Origin: an uncultured Eubacteriales bacterium
Lineage (GTDB): Bacteria; Bacillota; Clostridia; Oscillospirales; Acutalibacteraceae
Direction of reading: 5' to 3'
Length of the DNA: 64,000 nt
Assembly (NCBI GenBank): GCA_934457415.1
Contig: CAKSHM010000007.1
Location: forward strand, 1-64,000
Numbering within the stretch: position 1 is the stretch's first letter; each line of letters opens with the position of its first letter. Shown here piece by piece: positions 51,411 to 60,760 of this stretch. The notes under the pieces were generated by a model, which was not told where the DNA came from, ran no database searches, and worked only from the letters and a program-made list of their open reading frames with translations. The translations under genes and the position numbers were made by a program.

Positions 51411-53492
51411 TCAATCTTTCTTAGCTCTTGTAGAAATAATCTTTTCAGCTATGCTCTTCGGAACTTCCTTATAGCCGTCGGGTTCCATAACATACTGACC
51501 TCTTCCCTGAGTCTTCGAACGAAGATCGGTTGCATAACCGAACATATCGCCGAGAGGCACACGGGCATTGATCTGCTTAAGTCCGGATCTGTCCTCAAAG
51601 CCCTGAATTTCGCCGCGGCGTGAATTCAGATCTCCGATTACGTCTCCCATATATTCCTCAGGAACTATAACAGTTACCTTCATGATAGGCTCGAGCAATA
51701 CGGGGTCTGCAATTCTGCAAGCCTCTTTGAAAGCCATAGAACCGGCAATCTTAAATGCCATTTCCGACGAGTCAACCTCATGATACGAACCGTCATAAAG
51801 AGTGACCTTAACATCAACTACGGGATAGCCAGCAAGCACACCTGCCTGTAACGCTCCCTGAATACCTGCGTCAACAGCGGGAATAAATTCCTTCGGAATT
51901 GTACCGCCTGTTACGGCATTTATAAATTCATAGCCCTTACCGGTCTCGTTAGGCTCAACAATAATCTTAACATGACCGTACTGACCGGAACCGCCGGACT
52001 GACGCTTATACTTGGTTTCATGGTCAACCTTCTTGCGGATGCTTTCCTTATAAGCAACCTGAGGAGCGCCTACATTAGCCTCAACCTTAAATTCACGGAG
52101 AAGTCTGTCAACGATAATTTCAAGGTGGAGCTCGCCCATTCCGGCGATAATTGTCTGCCCTGTTTCCTCATCTGTATAGCACTTGAAGGTCGGATCTTCT
52201 TCTGCAAGCTTTGCAAGAGCAATGCCCATCTTTTCCTGACCCGCTTTTGTCTTGGGCTCTATGGCCACACGGATAACAGGCTCGGGGAAGTTCATTGACT
52301 CAAGAATTACCGGATGCTTTTCATCGCAGAGAGTATCTCCGGTGGTAGTGTTTTTAAGACCTACGGCAGCGGCTATATCTCCTGCATAGCAAATATCGAG
52401 GTCTTCTCTGTGATTTGCATGCATCTGAAGAATTCTTCCCATTCTTTCTCTGTTCTGCTTTACCGAGTTATAAACGCCTGAGCCTGCGGCAACAGTACCC
52501 GAATAAACACGGAAGTAGCAGATTTTTCCTACGAAAGGATCGGTAGCGATTTTGAATGCCAAAGCTGAGAACGGCTCATCATCGGAAGCATGTCTGTCTT
52601 CCTCTTCACCGGTATCGGGGTTAGTACCCTTAATAGCCGGAATGTCGGTCGGAGCCGGCATAAAATCAACTATAGCGTCGAGCAGCGGCTGAACGCCCTT
52701 ATTTCTGTAAGCAGTACCGCAGGTAACGGGAACCATATCGTTGGCAATAGTTGCCTTACGGATGATTTTCTTAATTTCCTCAACGGTAGGCTCAACGCCT
52801 TCAAAATATTTTTCCATAAGCTCATCGTCCTGCTCAACAACAGCTTCGATAAGAGCAGTACGGTATTTAGCGGCAAGCTCCTTCATATCCTCAGGTATTT
52901 CTTCACGCCTTATATCCTTACCGAGGTCATCATAATAGATCTCGGCGTCATTGTTGATAAGGTCGACAATTCCCCTAAAGGTATCTTCAGCACCGATAGG
53001 AAGCTGAATAGGAACTGCATTGCAATTAAATCTGTCCTTAATCATATCAAGAACATGATAGAAGTCCGCACCCATAATATCCATCTTATTGACGAATATC
53101 ATACGCGGAACATGATACTCATTGGCCTGATGCCAAACGGTCTCAGACTGCGGCTCAACACCGCCCTTTGCGCACAAAACGGTAACAGAACCGTCAAGTA
53201 CACGCAAAGAACGCTGAACTTCAACCGTGAAGTCAACGTGTCCGGGGGTATCGATTATATTGATACGATGGTCTTTCCAGAAACAGGTGGTAGCAGCTGA
53301 AGTAATTGTAATACCTCTTTCTTTTTCCTGCTCCATCCAGTCCATTGTGGAAGCGCCGTCATGAGTTTCACCCAATTTACGGTTAATACCTGTATAAAAG
53401 AGTATACGCTCAGTGGTAGTAGTTTTACCGGCGTCAATATGAGCCATAATACCAATATTTCTTGTCATTTCAAGAGATACTTTTCTCGGCAT
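51411..53492 (-). CDS. fusA: Elongation factor G
   Basis: This GTPase moves tRNA and mRNA after peptide transfer. ATG 53492 lies 5 nt after GGAGG; an ATG four codons upstream overlaps that site (693 residues). Motifs are 'AHIDAGKTTTTERILFYTG', 'DTPGHVDFTVEVQRSLR' and 'NKMDIMGADF', with all five domains ending near 'VPKSIAEKIISTRAKKD'. It lies between rpsG and tuf. Confidence 0.98.
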   Translation of the reverse strand: MPRKVSLEMTRNIGIMAHIDAGKTTTTERILFYTGINRKLGETHDGASTMDWMEQEKERGITITSAATTCFWKDHRINIIDTPGHVDFTVEVQRSLRVLDGSVTVLCAKGGVEPQSETVWHQANEYHVPRMIFVNKMDIMGADFYHVLDMIKDRFNCNAVPIQLPIGAEDTFRGIVDLINNDAEIYYDDLGKDIRREEIPEDMKELAAKYRTALIEAVVEQDDELMEKYFEGVEPTVEEIKKIIRKATIANDMVPVTCGTAYRNKGVQPLLDAIVDFMPAPTDIPAIKGTNPDTGEEEDRHASDDEPFSALAFKIATDPFVGKICYFRVYSGTVAAGSGVYNSVKQNRERMGRILQMHANHREDLDICYAGDIAAAVGLKNTTTGDTLCDEKHPVILESMNFPEPVIRVAIEPKTKAGQEKMGIALAKLAEEDPTFKCYTDEETGQTIIAGMGELHLEIIVDRLLREFKVEANVGAPQVAYKESIRKKVDHETKYKRQSGGSGQYGHVKIIVEPNETGKGYEFINAVTGGTIPKEFIPAVDAGIQGALQAGVLAGYPVVDVKVTLYDGSYHEVDSSEMAFKIAGSMAFKEACRIADPVLLEPIMKVTVIVPEEYMGDVIGDLNSRRGEIQGFEDRSGLKQINARVPLGDMFGYATDLRSKTQGRGQYVMEPDGYKEVPKSIAEKIISTRAKKD

Positions 53493-53536
53493 ATTATCCT
53501 CCATTTTCGCTTTAAGCGATTAAATAATCCGGTAAA

Positions 53537-54007
53537 TTACCATCTGTAATGAGCAAAAGCCTTGTTTGCTTCTGCGGTTCTGTGCATTTCTTCGCGCTTC
53601 TTTACGGCGTTACCGAGACCGTTCGTAGCATCCATTATTTCTGCTGCGAGACGCTCTTTCATAGTACGCTCTGAGCGCTGACGGCTGAACGCTGTAAGCC
53701 AACGCAAAGCCAAAGTCTGTTTTCTTTCGGGACGAACCTCGAACGGTACCTGATAGGTAGCTCCGCCCTTGCGGACTGCCTTACATTCAAGCTGCGGCAT
53801 GATATTTTCCATTGCAGCATCAAATACCTCAAGCGGTTCCTTTCCTGTTTTTTCACTGATGATGTCGAAAGCACCATAAACTATCTTCTGAGCTACGCCC
53901 TTCTTACCGTCAAGCATGATGTTGTTGATAAGACGGGTAACTTTCTTAGAATTATAGATAGGATCCGGCAATACATCGCGTTTTGCAATAAAGCCTCTTC
54001 TTGGCAC
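53537..54007 (-). CDS. rpsG: Ribosomal protein uS7
   Basis: This small-subunit head protein starts 16S 3' domain assembly. The GTG at 54007 follows AAGGAGG by 7-8 nt and gives 156 residues beginning 'MPRRGFIAKRDVLPDPIYNS', the canonical length and start. An ATG at 54025 lies before the ribosome site. Confidence 0.97.
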   Translation of the reverse strand: MPRRGFIAKRDVLPDPIYNSKKVTRLINNIMLDGKKGVAQKIVYGAFDIISEKTGKEPLEVFDAAMENIMPQLECKAVRKGGATYQVPFEVRPERKQTLALRWLTAFSRQRSERTMKERLAAEIMDATNGLGNAVKKREEMHRTAEANKAFAHYRW

Positions 54008-54134
54008 TTTACTTCCCTCCTTCATAATGATGATATCATAGGTACTCGAGTGACAAATTCCCGTCGCACCAAGCAGAGTTTAAATATATAAACACTGCCT
54101 GTTTTACAGCAGAGATTTCGTCTTTTAAATAAAA

Positions 54135-54560
54135 TTACTTCTTCGCACCTGCTTTAGGACGCTTTGCACCGTACTTAGAACGGCCCTGCATCCTGTTTGC
54201 AACACCCTGAGTATCAAGGGTTCCTCTTACGATGTGATAACGCACACCGGGGAGATCCTTAACACGGCCGCCACGGATAAGAACAACGCTGTGCTCCTGA
54301 AGGTTATGGCCGATTCCGGGGATGTATGCTGAAACCTCAATTCCGTTAGAAAGACGCACTCTTGCAATTTTACGAAGCGCAGAGTTCGGCTTTTTAGGGG
54401 TAGAAGTTTTAACGGCTGTACAAACACCGCGCTTCTGAGGCGAATCATTATCGGTGAGCTGACGCTTCATCGAATTATAGCCCTTAAGAAGAGCAGGAGC
54501 TTTAGCCTTCTTCTCCACGGTTTCACGACCGCTGCGAACTAACTGGTTAAAGGTTGGCAC
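54135..54560 (-). CDS. rpsL: Ribosomal protein uS12
   Basis: This decoding-centre protein has 141 residues. 'TPKKPNSALRKIARVRLSNG' and 'RGGRVKDLPGVRYHIVRG' carry the wild-type Lys residues at which streptomycin resistance arises, so no resistance is predicted from this gene. It is first in the rpsL-rpsG-fusA-tuf str operon. Confidence 0.98.
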   Translation of the reverse strand: MPTFNQLVRSGRETVEKKAKAPALLKGYNSMKRQLTDNDSPQKRGVCTAVKTSTPKKPNSALRKIARVRLSNGIEVSAYIPGIGHNLQEHSVVLIRGGRVKDLPGVRYHIVRGTLDTQGVANRMQGRSKYGAKRPKAGAKK

Positions 54561-54674
54561 TTTTACACTCTCTCCTTTCTTAAAAATTCATACGAAAATC
54601 CGGCACAATAAGCCATGATTTCACATACTTAAATATAATAACACCTTAATTCCGATTTGTCAACTGCAAATTAC

Positions 54675-54700
54675 AAAAAAGCCGTTCTTTACGAACGGCT
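54675..54700 (-). terminator. groEL terminator
   Basis: On minus: AGCCGTTC, GTAAA, GAACGGCT, then TTTTT. It separates groESL from the str operon. Confidence 0.8.
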
Positions 54701-54737
54701 GAAAAATTATATCATTTTTTTGCGGCTGTGTTCTGTA

Positions 54738-56378
54738 TCAGTACATTCCGCCTGCCTGAGCTGCTGCTGCGGCTGCCGCTGCATTAGCTGCTGCCTTATC
54801 TTCGGGAGCATCGGCTACGAGGCTTTCGGTTGTAAGAACCATTGAAGCAACGCTCGCGGCATTTTCAAGAGCTGATCTTGTAACCTTTGTCGGGTCAACA
54901 ATACCTGCCTCTATCATATCGGTATAGGTTTCGGTATATGCGTCAAATCCGTAATTTACCTTGCCGCTGTTAACGATTTTATCAATTATTACAGAGCCTT
55001 CTATTCCTGCATTGAAAGCAATCTGACGGATAGGTGCTTCCAAAGCCTTAATAACGATATTGACACCTGTCTTTTCATCGCCCTGTGCCTTATCGGCAAG
55101 CTCGCTGACAACAGGAATTGTATTGAGAAGAGCAACTCCGCCTCCTGCGACAATACCCTCTTCTACTGCGGCTTTTGTTGCGGAAAGTGCATCCTCCACG
55201 CGCAGCTTCTTATCTTTCATTTCAATTTCGGTAGCAGCGCCGACTTTGATAACAGCAACACCGCCGGAAAGCTTTGCAAGACGCTCCTGCAATTTTTCAC
55301 GGTCAAAATCAGAGGTAGTTGAAGCAATCTGATTCTTAATCTGACCTACGCGGTCCTTGATTGCGTTCTTATCGCCCGCACCGTCAACAATAATTGTATT
55401 TTCCTTAGTAACCTTAACCTGACGGGCTTTACCGAGCTGTTCGATAGTTGTATCCTTAAGTTCAAGACCGAGTTCCTCGGAAATAACCTCGCCGCCGGTA
55501 AGAATAGCGATATCGCGAAGCATTTCCTTTCTTCTGTCGCCGAATCCCGGAGCTTTAACCGCAACGCAGGTAAATGTTCCGCGAAGCTTATTTACAATAA
55601 GGGTTGAAAGAGCCTCGCCCTCGATATCCTCGGCAATGATAACAAGCTTTTTGCCTGACTGTACTATCTGCTCAAGGAGAGGAAGAATTTCCTGAATATT
55701 CGAAATTTTCTTATCTGTAATAAGAATCAGGGCATCGTCAATAACGGCTTCCATTTTATCGGAATCGGTTACCATATAAGGAGTAATATATCCGCGGTCA
55801 AACTGCATACCCTCAACAACCTCTGAATATGTCTCAGCGGTTTTTGATTCTTCAACAGTTATAACTCCGTCAGCCGATACCTTTTCCATAGCCTCCGCGA
55901 TAAGCTTTCCTATTACCTCGTCACCTGATGAAACGGTTGCAACTCTTGCAATCTCATCAGTTCCGGAAACTTTCTTGGAATTTTTAATTACAGCTGCAAT
56001 TGCGGCATCAGTTGCTGCTTTGATACCCTTTTTAACAACCATCGGATTTGCACCGGCAGCAACATTTTTCATTCCCTCTGCAATAAGGGCCTGAGCCAAA
56101 ACGGTAGCGGTAGTGGTTCCGTCTCCGGCGGCATCGTTAGTCTTTACGGAAACCTCTTTTACAAGCTGAGCGCCCATATTTTCAAACGGATCCTCAAGTT
56201 CGATTTCCTTAGCGATTGTTACTCCGTCATTAGTAATAAGCGGAGAACCGTACTTCTTATCAAGAACAACATTTCTGCCTTTAGGTCCTAACGTAACCTT
56301 AACGGCATTGGCAAGCTTATCTACACCTGCCTGCAGGGACTTTCTTGCCTCTTCACCGAAAACAACATTTTTAGCCAT
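54738..56378 (-). CDS. groEL: Chaperonin GroEL
   Basis: This 60-kDa chaperonin folds proteins in an ATP-driven double ring with GroES. In this 546-residue protein 'LGPKGRNVVLDKKYGSP' and 'DAAGDGTTTATVLAQAL' form the ATP site and 'EEGIVAGGGVALL' is in the equatorial domain. An Ala-rich tail ends GGMY, where most end in GGM repeats. It lies 18 bp after groES. Confidence 0.99.
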   Translation of the reverse strand: MAKNVVFGEEARKSLQAGVDKLANAVKVTLGPKGRNVVLDKKYGSPLITNDGVTIAKEIELEDPFENMGAQLVKEVSVKTNDAAGDGTTTATVLAQALIAEGMKNVAAGANPMVVKKGIKAATDAAIAAVIKNSKKVSGTDEIARVATVSSGDEVIGKLIAEAMEKVSADGVITVEESKTAETYSEVVEGMQFDRGYITPYMVTDSDKMEAVIDDALILITDKKISNIQEILPLLEQIVQSGKKLVIIAEDIEGEALSTLIVNKLRGTFTCVAVKAPGFGDRRKEMLRDIAILTGGEVISEELGLELKDTTIEQLGKARQVKVTKENTIIVDGAGDKNAIKDRVGQIKNQIASTTSDFDREKLQERLAKLSGGVAVIKVGAATEIEMKDKKLRVEDALSATKAAVEEGIVAGGGVALLNTIPVVSELADKAQGDEKTGVNIVIKALEAPIRQIAFNAGIEGSVIIDKIVNSGKVNYGFDAYTETYTDMIEAGIVDPTKVTRSALENAASVASMVLTTESLVADAPEDKAAANAAAAAAAAQAGGMY

Positions 56379-56396
56379 AAACCATAACCTCCAGAA

Positions 56397-56681
56397 TTAT
56401 TCTACAACAGCAAGGATATCTGAAATATGAAGAATCGTATATTCCTCATCTTCAATTTTGATATCGGTACCGGAATATTTTGCGGCGATAACCTTATCTC
56501 CGACTTTAACATTCATTTTAACTTCCTTACCGTCAACAAGTCCTCCCGGACCTACTGCAACAACCTCGGCTATCTGCGGCTTTTCTTTAGAAGCTGATGT
56601 AAGAACAATACCGCTTTTCGTAGTTTCTTCGGCTTTAGCGGATTTTATAACTACATTATCCGCAAGTGGTTTAATAATCAT
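56397..56681 (-). CDS. groES: Co-chaperonin GroES
   Basis: This 10-kDa lid of GroEL has 94 residues. The mobile loop is 'EETTKSGIVLTSASKEK', and 'EVVAVGPGGLVDGKEV' with 'KYSGTDIKIEDEEYTIL' complete the fold. GGAGGAGT lies before the ATG. The promoter upstream contains half of a CIRCE element. Confidence 0.98.
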   Translation of the reverse strand: MIIKPLADNVVIKSAKAEETTKSGIVLTSASKEKPQIAEVVAVGPGGLVDGKEVKMNVKVGDKVIAAKYSGTDIKIEDEEYTILHISDILAVVE

Positions 56682-56732
56682 TTTTACTCCTCCATATTAT
56701 CAAATCGGTGTTTTTATCACCGTATATTAAGT

Positions 56733-56760
56733 ATTATAGCACTCATTTTTAAAAAGTCAA
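56733..56760 (-). promoter_or_regulatory. groESL promoter with a CIRCE half-site
   Basis: On minus: TTGACT, 16-nt spacer, TATAAT. GAGTGCTA (56737-56744) equals the right arm of the HrcA-binding CIRCE repeat, but the left arm TTAGCACTC is absent. The -35 overlaps the end of the lipid kinase gene. Confidence 0.65.
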
Positions 56761-57698
56761 GTAAAGTCAAACACATTTAATTTTTTGTTAACATTTAAGT
56801 TTTTTATACCTTTAGGAACAACAAACTCAATTGCGTTTTCAATTATTTTGAATGCCATGCTTTTGGTTTCAAATATCTCCCCGTCAAGATTTACCGGAAC
56901 TGCCGTTTCAGAAGTAAATGACATACTGCTGCAGTCGCGCAGCTTACAGTAATCAAGCTTTCCATGCTCGCCATGCTCATATTTTTTAAGAAAACCGGGA
57001 ATTTTAAGCTTGGATATTTTATTCACAAGTGTAAAATTAAGCTTGCCGTCATAAGGAACAGCGTCAGGTGCGGCCATATATCCGCCGCCGTAAAAAGGGG
57101 CATTTGCAATCACAGCAAAAAGGCACCGGGCGGTAAAAGCCCTACAGCCGTCCACGGAAATCTTTAATTTCACTCCGATTTTACCCATAAATGTTTTTAA
57201 GATAGAAAGCTTATAAGCAAGAGGACCCGAAACAAGCGGCCATTTTTTGAATATATTCATATCCCTTGCGACAACCGCGTCCATTCCGACGGAACATCCG
57301 TTAAGACAGTAGTTTTCATTTGCTTTGATAACATCCATTTTGACAGTCTCTCCGTAAACCTGATTTTCAATTTCCGCAAAAAGAGAATTATCCGGAAACA
57401 CCTTTAAAAAGTCATTTGCCGAACCGCAGGGAATAACTCCGAGCTGAGCGTTTTCATAGCCAATTATACCGTTTAACACCTCGAAGCATGTTCCCTCTCC
57501 GCCGCAGGCGAAAAATCTTATATTTTTTCCGCTTTTTACTTCCTTTACGGCTATTTCGGTTGCCTCTCCCTTATACTCGGTGACATAAACCGCATAATCG
57601 GCGTTTTTATTTAAAAAGTAAGCGTTTATTTTTTCAAAAAGCTCTTTTTGAATATTACCCTTGCCTGCCGCGGGATTTATTATGAAAACATATCTCAT
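56757..57698 (-). CDS. Diacylglycerol/lipid kinase family protein
   Basis: In this 313-residue protein the N-terminal 'INPAAGKGN' and a GGDGT-like motif reading 'CGGEGTCFEVLNGI' identify the DAGK catalytic fold. 'VIPCGSANDFLKVF' is the next family motif, where GTxND is more usual. Such YegS/DgkB-type enzymes phosphorylate diacylglycerol or related lipids at the inner membrane. The start overlaps the stop of the methyltransferase gene by ATGA. Substrate is not fixed by sequence. Confidence 0.88.
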   Translation of the reverse strand: MRYVFIINPAAGKGNIQKELFEKINAYFLNKNADYAVYVTEYKGEATEIAVKEVKSGKNIRFFACGGEGTCFEVLNGIIGYENAQLGVIPCGSANDFLKVFPDNSLFAEIENQVYGETVKMDVIKANENYCLNGCSVGMDAVVARDMNIFKKWPLVSGPLAYKLSILKTFMGKIGVKLKISVDGCRAFTARCLFAVIANAPFYGGGYMAAPDAVPYDGKLNFTLVNKISKLKIPGFLKKYEHGEHGKLDYCKLRDCSSMSFTSETAVPVNLDGEIFETKSMAFKIIENAIEFVVPKGIKNLNVNKKLNVFDFT

Positions 57699-58831
57699 TT
57701 CTTCTCACCGTTATTTTTAAAATACATATATACCTGACATTTGATCATACCGTTATAAAGTTTTCTTCTTTTATCGGCTTTTCTTCCGAAGATTTTTTCA
57801 AAATCATCATGAGGGCTGATTATAAAGTATTTTTTCCCGGCCGACTGTATAAATCTTCCGCCCATTATTCCGTAAAGCTCTTCGGCGGCTTTAATATCCA
57901 AAAGCCGCTCGCCGTACGGCGGATTTGTAACGGTTATGCACCTGTCAAATTCAGGGGTGAATTTTCTTATGTCCTGCAAGGACGCTTTGACATATTTTTC
58001 AACGCCTGCTTTTTTTGCGTTTGCAAGGGTTAGTTCGATACATTTTTCATCTATATCGTAGCCTACCGCCTCAAATTCAACATCGTGCAAAATCAGGTCC
58101 TGAGCCCGCATTCTTTCTTTTTGCCAAACCTCGCGCGGAATAAAAGGAAATCTTTCTGCGGCAAAATATCTGTTAAGCCCCGTCGCTCTTTTAGTCGCCA
58201 TAAGAGCGGATTCAATAAGAATTGTTCCGCTGCCGCAGAAGGGGTCATAAATCTTTGTGTCAGGATAAATCCTTGCAAGATCGCACATTGCGGCGGCAAG
58301 GGTTTCCTTCAGGGGCGCGTCATTGGAATTTCTTCTGTAACCACGCTTATGAAGTCCATCGCCAGAGGTGTCAATCATAACGGTGACCTCGTCCTTAATA
58401 ATCGTAAACCTTACCTTTATTTCGGCGCCCGTCTCCTCAAACCATTTAATATTATATTTTGAGGTAAGTCTGTCAACAATAGCCTTTTTTATTATCGACT
58501 GACAGTCGGGAATACTGTGCAGCGCAGAATCGACAGACGATCCGTTCACAGGGAAAGCATCGGTAATTCCTATAAATCTTTCCCACTCCAAAGCCTTTAC
58601 GGATTCGAACAATTCTGTAAAAGATTCGGCCTTAAACATTCCTACGCAAATTAGAATTCTTTCGCAGAATCTTGAGTTTATATTAGCCCTTGCAAGCATA
58701 TCGTATCCGCCGGTTAAAATTACTCTTCCGTTTTGCGCGGAAACATCCTCAAAGCCCATCCTGCGGAATTCATCCGCCGCCAAGCCCTCTATGCCAAACA
58801 TACACGGAGCTATAAATTTAAGTTTATCCAT
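57695..58831 (-). CDS. THUMP-domain class I SAM-dependent RNA methyltransferase (RlmL-like)
   Basis: In this 378-residue protein, residues about 45-155 are a THUMP RNA-binding domain. The C-terminal Rossmann methyltransferase has 'IYDPFCGSGTILIESALMA' (SAM loop) and the N2-guanine signature 'TNPPYGERL'. 'TSGDGLHKRGYRRNSNDAP' is typical of the RlmL/YpsC group, which makes m2G in 23S rRNA. Exact target is inferred from family. Confidence 0.9.
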   Translation of the reverse strand: MDKLKFIAPCMFGIEGLAADEFRRMGFEDVSAQNGRVILTGGYDMLARANINSRFCERILICVGMFKAESFTELFESVKALEWERFIGITDAFPVNGSSVDSALHSIPDCQSIIKKAIVDRLTSKYNIKWFEETGAEIKVRFTIIKDEVTVMIDTSGDGLHKRGYRRNSNDAPLKETLAAAMCDLARIYPDTKIYDPFCGSGTILIESALMATKRATGLNRYFAAERFPFIPREVWQKERMRAQDLILHDVEFEAVGYDIDEKCIELTLANAKKAGVEKYVKASLQDIRKFTPEFDRCITVTNPPYGERLLDIKAAEELYGIMGGRFIQSAGKKYFIISPHDDFEKIFGRKADKRRKLYNGMIKCQVYMYFKNNGEKK

Positions 58832-58846
58832 TTTTATACCGTTCCT

Positions 58847-58888
58847 TAAAAAACAGCGTTTTCACTGTAATTTCAAGTGAAACGCTGT
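58847..58888 (-). terminator. Terminator after the S1-domain gene
   Basis: A long stem of 13-14 bp around AGCGTTTCACT / AGTGAAAACGCT, with T runs on both sides. It ends the transcript coming from divIC and the S1 gene. Confidence 0.75.
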
Positions 58889-58901
58889 CTGATTTTTTTA
58901 T

Positions 58902-59351
58902 TTACCTTCCGCCGCGTTTTGTGCGGTGAACCTCAGGATTTTTTCTTTTCAGGTCCGAAAACTTTTCGTCACTCGTAGCCTTGAACCTGTTCATCATTTC
59001 CTCAAAGCTTGACGACTCTTCCTTTTTCGGAGTCCAGATAAAGGAACTGTCGGGTTTAGCCGATGCCGGCTGCTTTCTTTCTCTGCGCTGAGACTTTTCT
59101 CCCTCTCCGCGCTCGGGCTCAAGCGCTTTTTTTATGCTGAGAGATATCTTTCCGTCCTCGCCTACGGAAAGAACTTTCATTTTAACAACATCGTTTTCCT
59201 TAACAAAATCGCGAATATCGTTAACATAGGTCCTTGCAACCTCGGAAATATGAACCATTCCCGATTTACCGTCTCCTATATCCGCAAAAAGTCCGAAATT
59301 TGTTATTCCGGTTATCTTTCCTTCGACAATGTCTCCCACTTTAAGCTGCAT
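58902..59351 (-). CDS. S1 RNA-binding domain protein (YabR-like)
   Basis: In this 149-residue protein, residues 1-72 are an S1/OB domain: 'VGDIVEGKITGITNFGLFAD', 'SGMVHISEVA' and 'VLSVGEDGKISLSIKKA'. The rest is polar, probably disordered, and rich in Lys, Arg and Ser. Homologues lie next to divIC in Firmicutes and are thought to act on RNA or ribosomes. Start ATG 59351 is 23 bp after divIC. Confidence 0.9.
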   Translation of the reverse strand: MQLKVGDIVEGKITGITNFGLFADIGDGKSGMVHISEVARTYVNDIRDFVKENDVVKMKVLSVGEDGKISLSIKKALEPERGEGEKSQRRERKQPASAKPDSSFIWTPKKEESSSFEEMMNRFKATSDEKFSDLKRKNPEVHRTKRGGR

Positions 59352-59374
59352 AAATTTTTAAAATCCTCCCAAAC

Positions 59375-59665
59375 TCATTTACCGGATATATCCTCATAGA
59401 TTTCTTCATTAGAATATCTGTATCCGAAATAATCGCGCGCCGCCTTTTCGATCAGCTTGCCGTGAGCCTCATCGGAATTGAGCTCTTCAAGCTCGCTGAT
59501 ATAATCTTCTTTCTGCAGCTTTTCCGCTGTCAGCCGACTTTCCTGCTTTTTTAAATCGTAAAGCTTGTTCCAAAGGGAAGCAAGCGTAAAAACCATATAA
59601 CCCGAAACCAACAAAACCAAAAGCCGCAGCAAGACGCTTTTCCTGCGCCTGACTCTTTTTGCCAT
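59375..59665 (-). CDS. divIC: Septum formation initiator DivIC/FtsB
   Basis: In this 96-residue protein a basic head ('KRVRRRKSVLLR') is followed by one membrane helix to about 32 and a coiled coil ('LYDLKKQESRLTAEKLQKED'). The C-terminal 'AARDYFGYRYSNEEIYED' is typical. It partners FtsL and FtsQ at the septum. It is beside yabQ and yabP, the same order as in Bacillus. Confidence 0.9.
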   Translation of the reverse strand: MAKRVRRRKSVLLRLLVLLVSGYMVFTLASLWNKLYDLKKQESRLTAEKLQKEDYISELEELNSDEAHGKLIEKAARDYFGYRYSNEEIYEDISGK

Positions 59666-59731
59666 TATATTTTCTCCGTTTCTTTAGTTATTACTCTTTA
59701 ATGCTTTGTCTTAGTATACAACATAACAATA

Positions 59732-60184
59732 TCACTTTTCAAGAGTTTTTTGATTTTTTATCGAAACTTTAATCAAACGAACCGCGGATTTTCTAAGTAA
59801 ATCAAATCTATCCGACACAAATGTGCAAAAAAGTTCTGTTTTCTTTTTAATCGTTTTTACAGCGCTTACAGTTAGTTTCATAATATGTTTTAATATTTTA
59901 AATAAGAAAACAGATATGGTTAACCGGCATACAAAAAAGGCCGCCGCGGAAATAAACAGAACATATCCTCTTATCTCTCCGTTTGTCCTTACCAAAAAGA
60001 ACAAAAAGAAGAAAAAAGCCTCGGTTATCCAAAAAACAATATCCTGAAAGAATACAGATATTTTCGAGCATTCCAAAGCCGCTCGGTAAGCTCTGAAAAC
60101 ATCGTAAAACACACATGCTGCGAATCCCATAACGATAGAATACAGCACCGTTAAAATCTGGTCGGAATTACTTATTTCCCACAT
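59732..60184 (-). CDS. yabQ: Spore cortex protein YabQ
   Basis: In this 150-residue protein three to four membrane helices fill residues about 10-105, with 'GFAACVFYDVFRAYR' near the start. This matches YabQ, required for spore cortex formation in Bacillus. The C-terminal 45 residues are basic and cytosolic. It lies 2 bp after yabP, supporting the call. Confidence 0.87.
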   Translation of the reverse strand: MWEISNSDQILTVLYSIVMGFAACVFYDVFRAYRAALECSKISVFFQDIVFWITEAFFFFLFFLVRTNGEIRGYVLFISAAAFFVCRLTISVFLFKILKHIMKLTVSAVKTIKKKTELFCTFVSDRFDLLRKSAVRLIKVSIKNQKTLEK

Positions 60185-60186
60185 GG

Positions 60187-60456
60187 CTATCTGAAAAATC
60201 TTGAAATGAAGCTTCCGCTTCTTACCTCGTTCATATACACAACCGCGTGAATTTTGCCCTCAGCGCTTAAATCCCCCGACTGCGTATCGAAACTATCTAT
60301 ATGTAAATTCTCTCCCTTAACCGTTATCCTGCCCATTACACTGTCAAGAAGCAGGGTTTCCTCATCGAAGGAAATAACATTTTTAATGCCTGCCGCCGAC
60401 AGCTTTTCTCTGTTATCTATAACAATGCTGTGCGGAATTTTTAAATTTTCATCCAT
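60187..60456 (-). CDS. yabP: Sporulation protein YabP
   Basis: In this 89-residue protein 'HSIVIDNREKLSAAGIKNV', 'FDEETLLLDSVMGRITVKG' and 'LHIDSFD' are the YabP/YqfC signature. It works with YabQ in cortex assembly in the mother cell. The position between rqcP and yabQ distinguishes it from YqfC. Confidence 0.92.
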   Translation of the reverse strand: MDENLKIPHSIVIDNREKLSAAGIKNVISFDEETLLLDSVMGRITVKGENLHIDSFDTQSGDLSAEGKIHAVVYMNEVRSGSFISRFFR

Positions 60457-60506
60457 CTTCTTCCCTCCTGTCGCACTAAGACAGTATATTCGGGAAGGTT
60501 TGGTTT

Positions 60507-60749
60507 TTATTCTATTATTTTATAAAGTCCTCCGACCTCGTCCTTTTTTACGGTTTCTTTAACCTCGGTCACCTCAAGTTTTACCGTTCTTGCGCCGAAG
60601 GCAATTTCGATAATGTCCTTAGGCTTAACCTCATAAGAAGCCCTTGCCGGCTTTCCGTTAACAGCCACTCTGCCTTTATCGCAGGCCTCGTTTGCAACGG
60701 TCCTTCTTTTAATAATTCTCGATAACTTTAAATACTTGTCAAGTCTCAT
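60507..60749 (-). CDS. rqcP: S4-domain RNA-binding protein RqcP
   Basis: This 80-residue protein is a single S4 domain, 'MRLDKYLKLSRIIKRRTVAN' and 'GRVAVNGKPARASYEVKPKD'. RqcP (YabO) helps RqcH add alanine tails to stalled nascent chains on 50S subunits. It is the usual neighbour of yabP and follows hup. Confidence 0.92.
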   Translation of the reverse strand: MRLDKYLKLSRIIKRRTVANEACDKGRVAVNGKPARASYEVKPKDIIEIAFGARTVKLEVTEVKETVKKDEVGGLYKIIE

Positions 60750-60760
60750 ATTTTTACCTA

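Noticed and set aside
54738..56378. Second reading of the Ala-rich GroEL tail as a frameshift
   Set aside because: The tail keeps the GGM motif and a normal stop; Ala-rich ends are within the family's variation.
56733..56760. Complete CIRCE element before groESL
   Set aside because: Only the GAGTGCTA arm is present; the other arm is not found at the fixed 9-nt spacing.
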